The notes beneath the pieces are model-generated. The model saw only the letters and a list, made by a program, of their open reading frames with translations, made no database searches and was not told the DNA's origin. This document shows, one piece after another, positions 1 to 8,692 of a DNA stretch of 64,000 nucleotides. Origin of the DNA: Sphingomonas sp. TZW2008. Lineage in GTDB: Bacteria; Pseudomonadota; Alphaproteobacteria; Sphingomonadales; Sphingomonadaceae. A program made the position numbers and the translations under genes. The first letter of the stretch is position 1; each line of letters begins with the position of its first letter. The stretch is taken from contig NZ_BDJB01000009.1 in NCBI RefSeq assembly GCF_002117915.1, forward strand, positions 62,001 to 126,000, written 5' to 3'.

Positions 1-296
1 GGTACCTCGACCACGTCGTTGGCAGGTTCAGGCAGGATGCGCCGCGTCGACGGGGCGGCGGCGGTACGCTTACCATCGGTCCGTTCGGGCATCTTGAGCA
101 CTTCGAGCGCGCGCGCGCGGTTGGGCAGGCGGCGAAGGAAACCGCGCTCCTCGAGCGCCGAGATCAGCCGGTGCACGCCCGACTTCGACTTGAGGTCGAG
201 CGCCTCCTTCATTTCCTCGAACGACGGCGATACGCCGGTATCTTCCAACCGATCGCTGATGAAACAGATCAGCTCGTGCTGCTTCCTAGTAAGCAT
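1..296 (-). CDS. lexA: LexA repressor, N-terminal part (cut by left window edge)
   Basis: Transcriptional repressor of the SOS DNA-damage regulon; it binds operator DNA and is inactivated by RecA-stimulated self-cleavage. The visible 98 residues begin [17 protein letters not shown] and continue with the LexA winged-helix DNA-binding domain (about residues 1-65, including [20 protein letters not shown] and the [10 protein letters not shown] wing), then a linker. The Ser/Lys self-cleaving peptidase domain lies beyond the left edge and cannot be checked. The ATG at 296 gives the canonical LexA N terminus. A three-copy GAAC repeat 17 bases upstream fits autoregulation. moeA ends 56 bases upstream on the same strand. 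Identification is firm; the completeness of the gene is not testable here. Confidence 0.93.
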   Translation of the reverse strand, partial: MLTRKQHELICFISDRLEDTGVSPSFEEMKEALDLKSKSGVHRLISALEERGFLRRLPNRARALEVLKMPERTDGKRTAAAPSTRRILPEPANDVVEV

Positions 297-313
297 CGCA
301 CCTTCTCCGCCGT

Positions 314-339
314 GAACAGACGAAGAACCTTTATGGAAC
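314..339 (-). promoter_or_regulatory. LexA operator, tandem direct repeat upstream of lexA
   Basis: On the plus strand GAAC occurs at 314-317, 325-328 and 336-339, each separated by exactly seven bases, so on the lexA strand it reads GTTC-N7-GTTC-N7-GTTC. GTTC-N7-GTTC is the known alphaproteobacterial LexA box. The three half-sites form two overlapping boxes immediately upstream of lexA, as expected for autorepression. The spacing is read directly from the sequence; function is inferred. Confidence 0.85.
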
Positions 340-352
340 GTATCAGTCGGCG

Positions 353-1537
353 TCAAGCGATCATGAGGATTTCCGCCGAGTCGCCCACCGCGCGCGCGGG
401 ATCGTGCGGCGGACGCACGACCAAGCAGTCGGCGCGCGCGAGCGTCAGCAGCATCGAACTGTCCTGAATGCTAGCGACGAACGCGCGCCCGTCTCGCAGC
501 CCCGCGCGCATATAGTCGGTGCGCGGGCCGTTGGCGGGCAGCGGCTCGCCCAGGATCGCGTGCGTCGTCGCGGGAAGCGGATTTGCCGCGCCGCCAAGCC
601 GCGCGATCAGCGGCTTGACGAAGAGCAGCGCGGTGACGAACGCGGAAACCGGATTTCCCGGTAGGCCGAGCACCGCCATCTGCCCGCGCCGGCCAGCCAT
701 CAGCGGCTTGCCCGGGCGCAGCGCGACGCGCCAGAAGTCGATCGTCGCCCCGGCGCCAAGCAGCGCGGGCCGGACGAGATCGTGATCGCCGACCGACGCG
801 CCGCCGGTGGTGACGAGGAGGTCGGCGCCGACCGCGGCGAAGGCGGCGGTGAGGGCGTCGAGCCGATCGGGCAGGATGCCGAGGTCAACGATCTCGACCG
901 GCAGATCGGCGAGCAGCGCGCGCAGCAGCAGGCGGTTCGATTCGGGCAGCGCGTCAGGGCCGGCATCGCTGCCCGGATCGACCAGCTCGTCGCCCGTGGC
1001 GGCGATCGCGACGCGGACGCGGCGGTGCACGGTGACACTGTCGACTCCGCCGGTCGCCGCGACGGCGAGGCGGGCGGGCGTCAGCCGCTCGCCGCCGGTC
1101 GCCAGCACGTCGCCCTCGGCGAAGTCGAGCCCGCGGCGGCGGACGTTGCCGCCCTGGCGCAGCGGCCCTTCGCCGTCGAGGATCAGCGTCGCGCCGTCGC
1201 GCACCGCTTCCTCCTGCACCATCACCGTATCGGCCCCGTCGGGCAGCGCGGCGCCGGTGAAGATGCGCACCGCCTCGCCCGCGCCGACGCTGCCGTCGAA
1301 CGGCCGCCCAGCAGCGCTCTCGCCGATCACCTGCCACGGGCCGGGCAGATCGGCGAAGCGCAGCGCATAGCCGTCCATCGCCGACAGGTCGCGCGCGGGC
1401 TGCGTACGACGCGCGTGAAGATCAGCCGCACACCAGCGGCCGGCGGCGGCGACGATCGGCAGGGTTTCGGTGGCGACAGGGGCGAAGCCGGCGAGCAGGC
1501 GCGCCTGCGCTTCGGCAACGGGAAGAAGCTCGGTCAT
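353..1537 (-). CDS. moeA: Molybdopterin molybdenumtransferase MoeA
   Basis: Inserts molybdate into adenylated molybdopterin in the last step of molybdenum cofactor synthesis; cytoplasmic. The 394-residue product starts [18 protein letters not shown] and carries the MoeA N-terminal region (SAMDGYALR near residue 50), the MoCF-binding loop [12 protein letters not shown], then RPGKPLMAG and GLPGNPVSA, and a C-terminal MoeA domain IV. An in-frame upstream extension to 1711 is possible, but it is Pro/Arg-rich, unlike the family, and would run into the divergent peptidase gene at 1618, so the ATG at 1537 is preferred. Length fits the family (about 400). It lies between lexA and, across the inserted peptidase, moaC. 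Confidence 0.93.
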   Translation of the reverse strand: MTELLPVAEAQARLLAGFAPVATETLPIVAAAGRWCAADLHARRTQPARDLSAMDGYALRFADLPGPWQVIGESAAGRPFDGSVGAGEAVRIFTGAALPDGADTVMVQEEAVRDGATLILDGEGPLRQGGNVRRRGLDFAEGDVLATGGERLTPARLAVAATGGVDSVTVHRRVRVAIAATGDELVDPGSDAGPDALPESNRLLLRALLADLPVEIVDLGILPDRLDALTAAFAAVGADLLVTTGGASVGDHDLVRPALLGAGATIDFWRVALRPGKPLMAGRRGQMAVLGLPGNPVSAFVTALLFVKPLIARLGGAANPLPATTHAILGEPLPANGPRTDYMRAGLRDGRAFVASIQDSSMLLTLARADCLVVRPPHDPARAVGDSAEILMIA

Positions 1538-1617
1538 CACCGCGCGGGGTGACAGATTCGACGCGCGAGTGACAGCCTGATCGGCTAGGCCGGAAGCAAC
1601 GAACGAAAACGGGGGAC

Positions 1618-3012
1618 ATGGACATGCGGCGGTGGATGGCGGCGGCGCTCGCGGGACTGGTAGCGGCAGGGGCGGGGGCGCAGATGGCCGGCGGGCGGTC
1701 GGCGGGTGCACCGCCGGCGTTCGATCAGGCGGAGACGCTGTCGCCGGTCGCTCCCGCGGTGCTGCCGCTGCGCGAGCAGGCGCGGATCCGCGACGGCTGG
1801 CTGCGCGAGCGGCTCGACCGGCTGGTGCCGGCGCTGATGCGCGAGAACAAGGTCGACATGTGGATCCTCGTCGCGCGCGAATATGCCGAGGATCCAGTGC
1901 TCTCGACGATGCTCGACGCGGAGAGTTTCCACGCCCGGCGGCGTACGATCCTGGTGTTCTTCGATCCGGGGCAGGGCCGGCCGGTCGAGCGCTTCACCGT
2001 CAGCCGCTACGGGCTCGCGGGGCTGTTCGAGGCGGCGTGGAAGCCCGAGACGCAGCCCGACCAGTGGCAGCGGCTCGCCGAGATCGTGCGCGAGCGGCGG
2101 CCGCGCCGCATCGCCGTAAACGTCTCGCCCGCGAGCGCGTTCGGCGATGGGCTGACCAAGAGCCAGTATGACGAACTCGCTGCCGCGCTCGGCGACGATG
2201 CGAAGCGGATCGTGCCGGCGGGGGCGCTGGCGATCAACTGGCTGGAGACGCGCACCCCGGCGGAGATGGCACGCTATCCCGAGATCGTGCGGTTGGCGCA
2301 TGCGATCATCGCGCAGGGCTTCTCGACGCAGGCGGTGACGCCGGGGCGCACCACCGCCGCCGACCTCGTCTGGTGGTATCGCGAGCGGATCGCGGGGCTG
2401 AAGCTCGCCACCTGGTTCCAGCCGTCGGTCGCGATCTTCCGGCGCGGCTCAGGGGGACTCGGCGGCAACGAGGTGATCCGGTCGGGCGACATGCTGTGGG
2501 TCGATTTCGGCATCACGTACATGGGGCTCAACACTGATACGCAGCACCTCGCCTATGTCCTGCGGCCTGGCGAGCGAGCGGCGCCGCAGGGCTTGCGCGA
2601 CGGGCTGGCGGCGGCGAACGGCGTGCAGGATGCGGTGACCGGCGCGTATCGCACCGGCCTCACCGGCAATCAGATCCTCGCGGCGGCGCGCAGCGCGGCG
2701 ATCGCGAAGGGGCTGCGGCCGACGATCTACTCGCATCCGATCGGCTATCACGGCCACGCCGCGGGCAGCGCGATCGGTTTCTGGGACGATCAGCAGCCCT
2801 CGCCGCGCGGGGACCATCCGGTGCGGCCCATGACGGCATGGTCGATCGAGCTGTTGGCGATGCACAAGGTGCCCGAGTGGGGCGGGCAGGACGTGCCGTT
2901 CCGGCTGGAGGAGGACGCGTGGTTCGACGGCCGCCAAGTGCGCTACATCGACGGGCGGCAGACGCGCTTCCACCTGATCGGGGCGCCAGCGGGGGGCCGG
3001 CGCCGGCGCTGA
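1618..3012 (+). CDS. Secreted M24-family metallopeptidase (Xaa-Pro peptidase-like)
   Basis: The 464-residue protein has a signal peptide (MRRWMAAALAGLVAAGAGAQ near the N terminus), so it probably acts in the periplasm. The N-terminal half resembles creatinase/prolidase N domains. The C-terminal pita-bread domain shows likely metal ligands in order: WVDFG, GLNTDTQ, SHPIGYHGH, WSIEL and FRLEED. This supports an active Xaa-Pro aminopeptidase or dipeptidase of MEROPS family M24; substrate is unknown. GGGGGA lies just before the ATG at 1618; a second in-frame ATG follows at 1624. It is on the opposite strand to its neighbours moeA and moaC, splitting an otherwise co-directional block, which suggests insertion into the locus. 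Confidence 0.85.
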   Translation: MDMRRWMAAALAGLVAAGAGAQMAGGRSAGAPPAFDQAETLSPVAPAVLPLREQARIRDGWLRERLDRLVPALMRENKVDMWILVAREYAEDPVLSTMLDAESFHARRRTILVFFDPGQGRPVERFTVSRYGLAGLFEAAWKPETQPDQWQRLAEIVRERRPRRIAVNVSPASAFGDGLTKSQYDELAAALGDDAKRIVPAGALAINWLETRTPAEMARYPEIVRLAHAIIAQGFSTQAVTPGRTTAADLVWWYRERIAGLKLATWFQPSVAIFRRGSGGLGGNEVIRSGDMLWVDFGITYMGLNTDTQHLAYVLRPGERAAPQGLRDGLAAANGVQDAVTGAYRTGLTGNQILAAARSAAIAKGLRPTIYSHPIGYHGHAAGSAIGFWDDQQPSPRGDHPVRPMTAWSIELLAMHKVPEWGGQDVPFRLEEDAWFDGRQVRYIDGRQTRFHLIGAPAGGRRRR

Positions 3013-3075
3013 CGGCTAGATGCGTCGGGGCCGCCGGTCGTCGGTGGGTGACGATGAGGCGAAGGCGGACGACGG

Positions 3076-3098
3076 GCGGGTCACGCACCCGCTTGTTC
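3076..3098 (+). terminator. Possible weak terminator after the M24 peptidase gene
   Basis: GCGGGT at 3076-3081 pairs with ACCCGC at 3087-3092 around a five-base loop, followed by TTGTTCT. The stem is short and the T-tract interrupted. It lies between the convergent peptidase and moaC genes, where a terminator is expected. Confidence 0.35.
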
Positions 3099-3156
3099 TC
3101 CAAACTTACAGCGGACGTCGCCGCCGGGCGTATAGCGTCACCCGACTGCCGGTACG

Positions 3157-3624
3157 TCAGGCGATGAAGTCGCCCGATTTGCCGCCCGTCTTGGTCAGCA
3201 AGCGAATGCCGCCGATCGTCATCCGCTTGTCGATCGCCTTGCCCATATCGTAGATCGTCAGCAGCGCGGTGGAGACCGCGGTGAGCGCCTCCATCTCCAC
3301 CCCGGTGCGCCCGGCGGTGGCCACCGTCGCGGTCGCGGCGACCCCGTCCGTCTCGACGGTGAGATCGATCGACACCTTGGTCAGCGGTAGTGGGTGACAC
3401 AGCGGGATCAGCTCGCTGGTGCGCTTCGCCGCCATGATCCCCGCGACGCGCGCGACGGCGAGCACGTCGCCCTTCGCCACCGCGCCGTCGGCGATTGCGC
3501 GCGCGGCCTCGTGTGCCATCGTGATCCGCCCCTCGGCGACAGCCTCGCGCACCGTCTCCACCTTGCCGCCGACGTCGACCATCCGCGCGGCGCCCGCGTC
3601 GTCGAGGTGGGTGAGGCGGCTCAT
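3157..3624 (-). CDS. moaC: Cyclic pyranopterin monophosphate synthase MoaC
   Basis: Converts the MoaA product 3',8-cyclo-7,8-dihydroguanosine triphosphate into cyclic pyranopterin monophosphate, an early molybdenum cofactor step. The 155-residue length is typical. Recognisable motifs are MVDVGGK near the N terminus, [12 protein letters not shown] (residues around 70-82), [12 protein letters not shown] and AIDKRMTIG near the C terminus. The ATG at 3624 overlaps the trpC stop as ATGA, so it is probably translated by coupling to trpC. It therefore ends the trpG-trpD-trpC-moaC unit, with moeA beyond the inserted M24 gene. moaA and moaB are not in the window. Confidence 0.95.
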   Translation of the reverse strand: MSRLTHLDDAGAARMVDVGGKVETVREAVAEGRITMAHEAARAIADGAVAKGDVLAVARVAGIMAAKRTSELIPLCHPLPLTKVSIDLTVETDGVAATATVATAGRTGVEMEALTAVSTALLTIYDMGKAIDKRMTIGGIRLLTKTGGKSGDFIA

Positions 3625-4430
3625 GCGACGAGCGCGCGCGTCGCGGCGGCGATATCGTCTTGCCGCATCAGCGATTCGCCAATCAGAAAGGCGCGCACGC
3701 CATGCGCCGCCATCGCATCGAGATCAGCGCGCGTGTTGAGCCCGCTTTCGGCGACGAAGGTGCAGCCCGCCGGCGCGTGCCCGACGAGTTCATAGGTGCG
3801 ATCGAAGCTGACCGAGAAATCGCGCAGATTGCGGTTGTTGACGCCGATCAGGCGCGAGCGAAGGCGAAGCGCACGCTCGAGCTCGTCGGCGTCGTGCACC
3901 TCGACCAGCACGTCCATGCCGCGCTCGATCGCCGCCGCCTCGATCTCCGCCGCGGCGGCGGCGTCGAGCGCGCTCATAATGACGAGGATCGCGTCGGCGC
4001 CGATCGCGCGCGCTTCGGCCACCTGCCAGGGATCGACCAGAAAGTCCTTGCGGATCACGGGCAGGTCGCATGCCGCGCGGGCGGCGATCAGATAGTCCTC
4101 GTGTCCTTGGAAATAGTTGCGGTCGGTGAGGATCGACAGGCAGGTCGCGCCGCCTTCCGCATAGGCGCGGGCGTGCGCGGGCGGATCGAAATCGGCGCGG
4201 ATCAGTCCCTTCGACGGGCTTGCCTTTTTGATCTCGGCGATCAGCGCATAGGCGGGCGCCGTGCCCTCAGCGGTGATCACGCGATCGAGCGCAGCCTTGA
4301 ACCCGCGCGGCGCCGTCTGTCCGGCGGCGCGCGCGTCAAGATCGGCGAACGAGTGCATCTGCCGCCGCGCGGCGACCTCTTCGCGCTTCGTCGCGAGGAT
4401 CGTGTCGAGGATCGTCATCCCGCCGCTCAT
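3621..4430 (-). CDS. trpC: Indole-3-glycerol phosphate synthase TrpC
   Basis: Closes the indole ring of tryptophan by converting carboxyphenylamino-deoxyribulose phosphate to indole-3-glycerol phosphate; a cytoplasmic TIM barrel. The 269-residue product shows [16 protein letters not shown] at the N terminus, [41 protein letters not shown] and FVAESGL, covering the conserved barrel and substrate residues. I chose the ATG at 4430 because it overlaps the trpD stop as ATGA; starts at 4436 or 4418 are also possible. The frame stays open upstream inside trpD, but that part is antilogous sequence, not TrpC. No PRAI (TrpF) domain is fused. Confidence 0.95.
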   Translation of the reverse strand: MSGGMTILDTILATKREEVAARRQMHSFADLDARAAGQTAPRGFKAALDRVITAEGTAPAYALIAEIKKASPSKGLIRADFDPPAHARAYAEGGATCLSILTDRNYFQGHEDYLIAARAACDLPVIRKDFLVDPWQVAEARAIGADAILVIMSALDAAAAAEIEAAAIERGMDVLVEVHDADELERALRLRSRLIGVNNRNLRDFSVSFDRTYELVGHAPAGCTFVAESGLNTRADLDAMAAHGVRAFLIGESLMRQDDIAAATRALVA

Positions 4431-5416
4431 GCCCATCGAATCCAACGGTCGAGAAGATCGCGTGCGGCGCCGCTGTCGATCGCCTCGGCGGCGCGCTGCG
4501 CGCCAGTTTCTAGCGGTTCGCCGACGAGCGCGAGCGCGGTGGCGGCGTTGAGCAGCACCGCGTCGCGATACGCGCCCTTCTCCCCGCCAAGCAGCGCGTG
4601 GAGCGCGGCGGCGTTGTGCGCCGGATCGCCGCCGCGGATCGCCGCGATCGGATGACGCGAAACGCCGGCATCCTCGGGCGCGATGCGGCCGGGCAAGGAC
4701 ACGTCGCCGATCGACACGGCGATCGTCGGCCCGGCGCCAGATACCTCGTCGAGCCCTTCCTCGCCCGACACCACCAGCGCGGCCTCGGTCCCGAGCTGTT
4801 CGAGCGCCTCGGCATAGACGGGGGCGTAATCGGGCCGGGCGATGCCGATCAGCTGGCGCGTGACGTGCGCCGGGTTGGCAAGCGGGCCCATCAGATTGAA
4901 GATCGTCCGCTTGCCGATGCGCCGGCGGATCGGCGTGATCCGCGCCATCGCGGGATGATGGTTGGCGGCGAAGAGGAAACAGATGCCGAGTTCGTTCAGC
5001 GTCTCCTCGGCGAGCGCGCCGGCGCGATCCATGTCGAGCCCGAGCGCCTCGAGCGTGTCGGCCGCACCTGCCTTCGACGAGGCGGCGCGGTTGCCGTGCT
5101 TCGCCACCGGTACGCCGCACGCCGCGACGACGAGGCTGACCGCGGTCGACACGTTGAGCGTGTGGTGCCCGTCGCCGCCGGTGCCGCAGACGTCGATCGC
5201 GCCCGCCGGCGCGCTGATCGGCACCAGCCGTTCGCGCAGCGCGCGCGCCGCCTCGGCGATCTCGATCGACGTCTCGCCGCGTGCCGACAGATCGACGAGG
5301 AAAGTCGCGATCGCCTCCTCGCTCGCGCGGCCGTCGAGGATGTCGGCGAACGCGGCACGCGCGCTCTCGTGCGACAGCGGGGTGGACGGGTCCGGCAGCA
5401 GCGCGATCGTCGTCAT
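4427..5416 (-). CDS. trpD: Anthranilate phosphoribosyltransferase TrpD
   Basis: Transfers phosphoribose from PRPP to anthranilate in tryptophan biosynthesis. The 329-residue protein (family about 330-345) has the glycosyltransferase family 3 helical N-terminal domain, the PRPP-binding loop [38 protein letters not shown], and [18 protein letters not shown]. The ATG at 5416 overlaps the trpG stop (ATGA), and its own stop overlaps the trpC start, so trpG, trpD, trpC and moaC are chained by four-base overlaps. No leader peptide or attenuator is visible upstream of this operon. Confidence 0.96.
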   Translation of the reverse strand: MTTIALLPDPSTPLSHESARAAFADILDGRASEEAIATFLVDLSARGETSIEIAEAARALRERLVPISAPAGAIDVCGTGGDGHHTLNVSTAVSLVVAACGVPVAKHGNRAASSKAGAADTLEALGLDMDRAGALAEETLNELGICFLFAANHHPAMARITPIRRRIGKRTIFNLMGPLANPAHVTRQLIGIARPDYAPVYAEALEQLGTEAALVVSGEEGLDEVSGAGPTIAVSIGDVSLPGRIAPEDAGVSRHPIAAIRGGDPAHNAAALHALLGGEKGAYRDAVLLNAATALALVGEPLETGAQRAAEAIDSGAARDLLDRWIRWA

Positions 5417-5991
5417 CTGGTGCCCTTGGCGCCGGTGAGCGCGACGAAATTGGCGAGCAGATCGTGCCCGTGCTCAGTGGCGATGCTCTCGGGATGGAAT
5501 TGCACGCCGTGGATCGGCAGCTCGCGGTGACGCAGCCCCATCACCGATCCGTCCGCCGCCGTGGCGTTGGGGACGAGCACGTCGGGTACGTCCTCCACGA
5601 CGAGCGAGTGGTAGCGCGTGGCGGTGAAGGGGGAGGGCAGGCCGGCGAACACGCCGGTCGCGTCATGCTCGATCGCGCTGGTCTTGCCGTGCATCAGCCC
5701 GCCGCGCACCACGCGCCCGCCGAAATGCTGGCCGATCGCCTGGTGGCCGAGGCACACGCCGAGCAGCGGCCGCCGGCTCTCGGCACAGGCGGCGACGAGA
5801 TCGAGGCTGATCCCCGCCTCGTTCGGCGTGCACGGCCCAGGCGACACCAGAAAACCAGTGGCGTTGGAGGCGAGCGCGTCCGCCGCGCTCATCGCGTCGT
5901 TGCGCTCGACGCGCACTTCGGCCCCCAGCTCCATCAGGTAATGGACGAGGTTCCAGGTAAAGCTGTCGTAATTGTCGATGACCAGGATCAT
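5413..5991 (-). CDS. trpG: Anthranilate synthase component II (glutamine amidotransferase) TrpG
   Basis: Supplies ammonia from glutamine to TrpE for anthranilate synthesis; it could also serve PabB. The 192-residue class I amidotransferase begins [16 protein letters not shown] and has the catalytic Cys in [12 protein letters not shown] and the His-Glu pair in GVQFHPESI. An upstream in-frame extension of 25 residues to 6066 is possible but unlike the family, so 5991 is used. It heads the trpG-trpD-trpC-moaC unit. Its partner trpE is 2.7 kb upstream on the same strand, separated by three unrelated genes, so the two subunits probably have separate promoters. Confidence 0.95.
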   Translation of the reverse strand: MILVIDNYDSFTWNLVHYLMELGAEVRVERNDAMSAADALASNATGFLVSPGPCTPNEAGISLDLVAACAESRRPLLGVCLGHQAIGQHFGGRVVRGGLMHGKTSAIEHDATGVFAGLPSPFTATRYHSLVVEDVPDVLVPNATAADGSVMGLRHRELPIHGVQFHPESIATEHGHDLLANFVALTGAKGTR

Positions 5992-6185
5992 GGCGCGTCC
6001 GCCATAGCCGAATGCGCCCAGCCCGCAATGTTCAGCCCGCAATGTCCTGCCCGCAACCCCCGGCATAAGGAGCCGACGTAGGGAACTGCGCGGCGTCGTG
6101 CGATCGCCGCAATTGTGACGATATGTTGGGGAGGGATAAAGCGCGCGTGGTGATCGTTACCGAATCACCCCAGGAGGTCGCCCCC

Positions 6186-6689
6186 ATGTTCCGCCCGCTC
6201 ATCGCCGTTCGTGCTTCCGTTCTCGCGCCGCTGCTCGCGGCGGCGTTCGTGCTTCCCGCCGCCGCATCTGCCCAGGCGCAGGACGCACCGATGCAGGACT
6301 TCTCGCAGGCCGAGACCGGGCAGCCGCCGCAGCGTATCCGGCAGGTGACGCTGCAGGGAGCCGAGCAATGTCCCAAGGCGGCGGCGGACGAGATCGTGGT
6401 GTGCAGCCGGATCAATCCCAACGAACAGTATCGTGTGCCCAAGGAACTGCGCACGCCGCCCGAGATCCCGGCGCAGAATCAGAGCTGGGTGAACCGTGCC
6501 GCGGCGGTGGATCAGGTCGGGCGGGTCGCGGGCGGGCTGCCGAACACCTGCTCGCCGGTCGGTACCGGCGGCCAGACGGGCTGTGCGATCGTTGCCGCGC
6601 GCAACTATGCGGCAGAGAAGCGGCAGGCGAAGCGCGAGGCCGAGCAGGCGGCGCCGCTGACCGACCCCAACGACGACGGCGGCCGTTGA
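6186..6689 (+). CDS. Exported four-cysteine protein of unknown function
   Basis: I do not recognise a named family. The 167-residue product has a signal peptide (about residues 1-31, ending AAASAQA) and four cysteines outside it: in EQCPKA, IVVCSR, NTCSPVG and TGCAIV. The stretch ADEIVVCSR followed by YRVPKELR resembles a short motif I recall from small exported sphingomonad proteins, which is memory rather than a search result. The C terminus is charged and rich in Ala, Lys and Glu. An AGGAGG at 6172-6177 sits eight bases before the ATG at 6186, which decides this start over the upstream in-frame start at 6123. Periplasmic location is inferred. Confidence 0.75.
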   Translation: MFRPLIAVRASVLAPLLAAAFVLPAAASAQAQDAPMQDFSQAETGQPPQRIRQVTLQGAEQCPKAAADEIVVCSRINPNEQYRVPKELRTPPEIPAQNQSWVNRAAAVDQVGRVAGGLPNTCSPVGTGGQTGCAIVAARNYAAEKRQAKREAEQAAPLTDPNDDGGR

Positions 6690-6699
6690 ACGCTGGCCA

Positions 6700-6719
6700 G
6701 CCGGCTTGTAAGAGCCGGC
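6700..6719 (+). terminator. Short GC hairpin between convergent genes
   Basis: GCCGGC at 6700-6705 and again at 6714-6719 can pair across an eight-base loop, directly after the exported-protein stop at 6689. There is no T-tract, so a role as terminator is a guess from position. Confidence 0.25.
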
Positions 6720-6822
6720 CGGATCAATAGGGCGGAAGGAAGGGCGCTGGCCCGCTACCCCGCGAAGGGGCAGCGTTTTCCACCGAGCCGCCGCGCTAGA
6801 CGGAAGGCAGCCGCCAATCGGC

Positions 6823-7950
6823 TTACCGCTCGCCGAGCAGCCGCGTCAGATCCGCCTTCCAGAACTTCGCCCAGGTGTGCGTGCCATGCCCCTTCGTCTC
6901 GGGCGTCGCCTCAATCAAGCGGAAGGTGGCGCGCGGCATGCGCTTGGCGGCGGGCGCGGTGATGCCGTAGCCCGACGGATTGATGAAGTCGTCGCTCGAA
7001 TTGATCCACAGCACCGGCATGGTGATCTTCTCGAGCGCGGGCGAGGGATCGTAGTTTCGCGACGCGTCTAGCTGGTAGATATAGTCGTTGGCGTCGCGCC
7101 CTGCACTGTTGCGCGCGAACGCCTGCGCCAGAAAGGCCTCGGCGGCGGCGCGCGTCGGATACAGCTTCTGCAATGCGAGCGGGTTGGCGCCGGCGATGAT
7201 CGACAGGCTGGCGGCGGTGCGCAGCCCCTGCGCGGGCTGTGCGGTGTAATTGCCACCGTTCCACGCCGGATCGGCCTGGATCGCGTCGATCGTCATCTTG
7301 CGCCACATGCGGTTGAGCCCCGCAATCGGCACCGGCAGGCAGGCGAAGGGGGCGAGCCGCTCGGCGAAACCGGGATAGCTCTCGCCCCAGACGAAGGCGT
7401 GCATGCAGCCCATCGAGGTGCCGAGGATAACCTTCAGCCGGGTGACGCCGATCTTCTCGAGCATCGCCTTCTGCGCAGCGACCATGTCGTCGTAATCGTA
7501 TTTCGGGAACGCCATGCGCTTGCCGTCGGACGGCTTGGACGACGCGCCGTGGCCGACGTTGTCGGGCAGGATGACGTAGGTGGTGCGGATGTCGAACGGC
7601 TGGCCGGGACCGTAGAGCTCGTCGGCGAATTGCGGCTGGAGGAACTGCTTCCCCGTGCCGCCGGTGCCGTGCAGCACCATCACCGCATTGTCGATCCGCC
7701 CGTCCGGCCCGCGATGCGGCGTGCCGAGCGTGGTGTAGTGCATCCGCACGTCCATCGTGTCGCCGGTCTTGAAGCGGAACGCAGTGAGGGTGACGTCACC
7801 TTCCTTGGTCGGCCAGGTGGTGGCGGCCGGCGCTGGATTGGCGGGCGTTGCGACCGGCTGCGTCGTCTGGGTGGCCGGGGCGGGCCGTGCGGTCTGCGCC
7901 GTAGCGGGCAGCGCGGCGGCGGAGAGGGCGAGCAGGGTGAGGAAGCGCAT
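6823..7950 (-). CDS. Secreted alpha/beta hydrolase of the MetX (homoserine acyltransferase) fold
   Basis: The 375-residue protein has a cleavable-looking signal peptide (MRFLTLLALSAAALPATAQ) and a Pro/Ala/Thr-rich linker to about residue 48, so it is probably periplasmic. The hydrolase domain has the oxyanion region HGTGGTGKQFL, a nucleophile elbow LGTSMGCMHAF, NSSDDF (likely acid) and GHGTHTW near the C terminus (likely catalytic His). The layout matches the MetX superfamily, but a secreted enzyme is unlikely to make O-acylhomoserine, and a cytoplasmic metX is present at 19281. An esterase or acyltransferase of unknown substrate is the safest call. It lies in the patch between trpG and trpE. 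Confidence 0.8.
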   Translation of the reverse strand: MRFLTLLALSAAALPATAQTARPAPATQTTQPVATPANPAPAATTWPTKEGDVTLTAFRFKTGDTMDVRMHYTTLGTPHRGPDGRIDNAVMVLHGTGGTGKQFLQPQFADELYGPGQPFDIRTTYVILPDNVGHGASSKPSDGKRMAFPKYDYDDMVAAQKAMLEKIGVTRLKVILGTSMGCMHAFVWGESYPGFAERLAPFACLPVPIAGLNRMWRKMTIDAIQADPAWNGGNYTAQPAQGLRTAASLSIIAGANPLALQKLYPTRAAAEAFLAQAFARNSAGRDANDYIYQLDASRNYDPSPALEKITMPVLWINSSDDFINPSGYGITAPAAKRMPRATFRLIEATPETKGHGTHTWAKFWKADLTRLLGER

Positions 7951-7970
7951 TGCCGATGCGTATCGTGCGC

Positions 7971-7996
7971 GCCGGCCGGTGGGAAGCCCGGCCGGC
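7971..7996. repeat. Perfect nine-base inverted repeat between hydrolase and GST genes
   Basis: GCCGGCCGG at 7971-7979 pairs perfectly with CCGGCCGGC at 7988-7996 around an eight-base loop. It follows the GST gene start-to-stop unit only on the other side: on the minus strand it lies 12 bases after the GST stop and 20 bases before the hydrolase start. No T-tract follows, so it may be a transcript-processing or weak termination hairpin. Confidence 0.5.
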
Positions 7997-8008
7997 TCGC
8001 GCGCCGGA

Positions 8009-8647
8009 TCAGTCGATCATCGGCGCCATGCCCGGCTCCGCCTTCGCCATCGCGCGCTGATAGGCCGGGCGCTCGGCGATGCGGCGCAGATAGGCGCGTG
8101 TGTTGGGGAGGTCGTCCAGCGCCGCGCCCGCGCCGAACGCGCGCGAGGTGGTGAGCGAATAGACCATCATGATGTCGGCGAGCGTCAGGTTGCGCCCGCC
8201 GAAGAACGGCGCCGCGCCGAGCCGCGCCTCCATCATCTCGGCTCCACGCCGCGCGCGCTCAAGCACGAACGGCACGCGCTGCGCGTCGCCGCCGCCATAG
8301 CCGATCACGCCGATCATCATCTTGGTCGCCATGTACGTCGCGTTCGACCAGTGGAACCAGAACAGGTGATCGGCATAGTCAGGATCGCCCGGCGGCGGCG
8401 CCATCCGCCCGCCGCCGTGGACGGTGTTGATATACTCGCAGATCGCTGCGCTCTCGCCGAGCACGAGATCGCCGTCGGTGATCACCGGCGCGATTCCCAT
8501 CGGATGCAGCGCCTTGTACTCGTCGGGCGCGAGGCGGTTGTCGGCGCGGCGATCGTAGCGCTTGAAGGCATAGTCGAGGCCGAGTTCCTCGCACAGCCAC
8601 ACGACGCGCTCGGACTGCGACAGGCCGAGGTGATGAACGGTCAGCAT
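8009..8647 (-). CDS. Glutathione S-transferase family protein
   Basis: Predicted cytoplasmic glutathione transferase; reaction unknown. The 212-residue product has a thioredoxin-fold N-terminal domain (MLTVHHLGLSQSERVVWL; HPMGIAPVITDGD with the cis-Pro; LGESAAICEYI with the glutathione gamma-glutamyl-binding Glu-Ser) and an all-helical C-terminal domain (GRNLTLADIMMVY). Ser in LSQSER is the probable activating residue. The ATG at 8647 gives the canonical start; 12 extra in-frame codons reach 8683. It lies 45 bases after the trpE stop on the same strand, so it may be cotranscribed with trpE, though function gives no reason for it. Confidence 0.88.
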   Translation of the reverse strand: MLTVHHLGLSQSERVVWLCEELGLDYAFKRYDRRADNRLAPDEYKALHPMGIAPVITDGDLVLGESAAICEYINTVHGGGRMAPPPGDPDYADHLFWFHWSNATYMATKMMIGVIGYGGGDAQRVPFVLERARRGAEMMEARLGAAPFFGGRNLTLADIMMVYSLTTSRAFGAGAALDDLPNTRAYLRRIAERPAYQRAMAKAEPGMAPMID

Positions 8648-8692
8648 CCTATCCACTCCCGTTGACCGCACGCGCGGCGACAATTGTCTCGA

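Noticed and set aside
3621..5120. Possible TrpD-TrpC fusion in one 499-residue frame
   Set aside because: The upstream half is a different frame through trpD, not a TrpC domain; the real trpC start overlaps the trpD stop.
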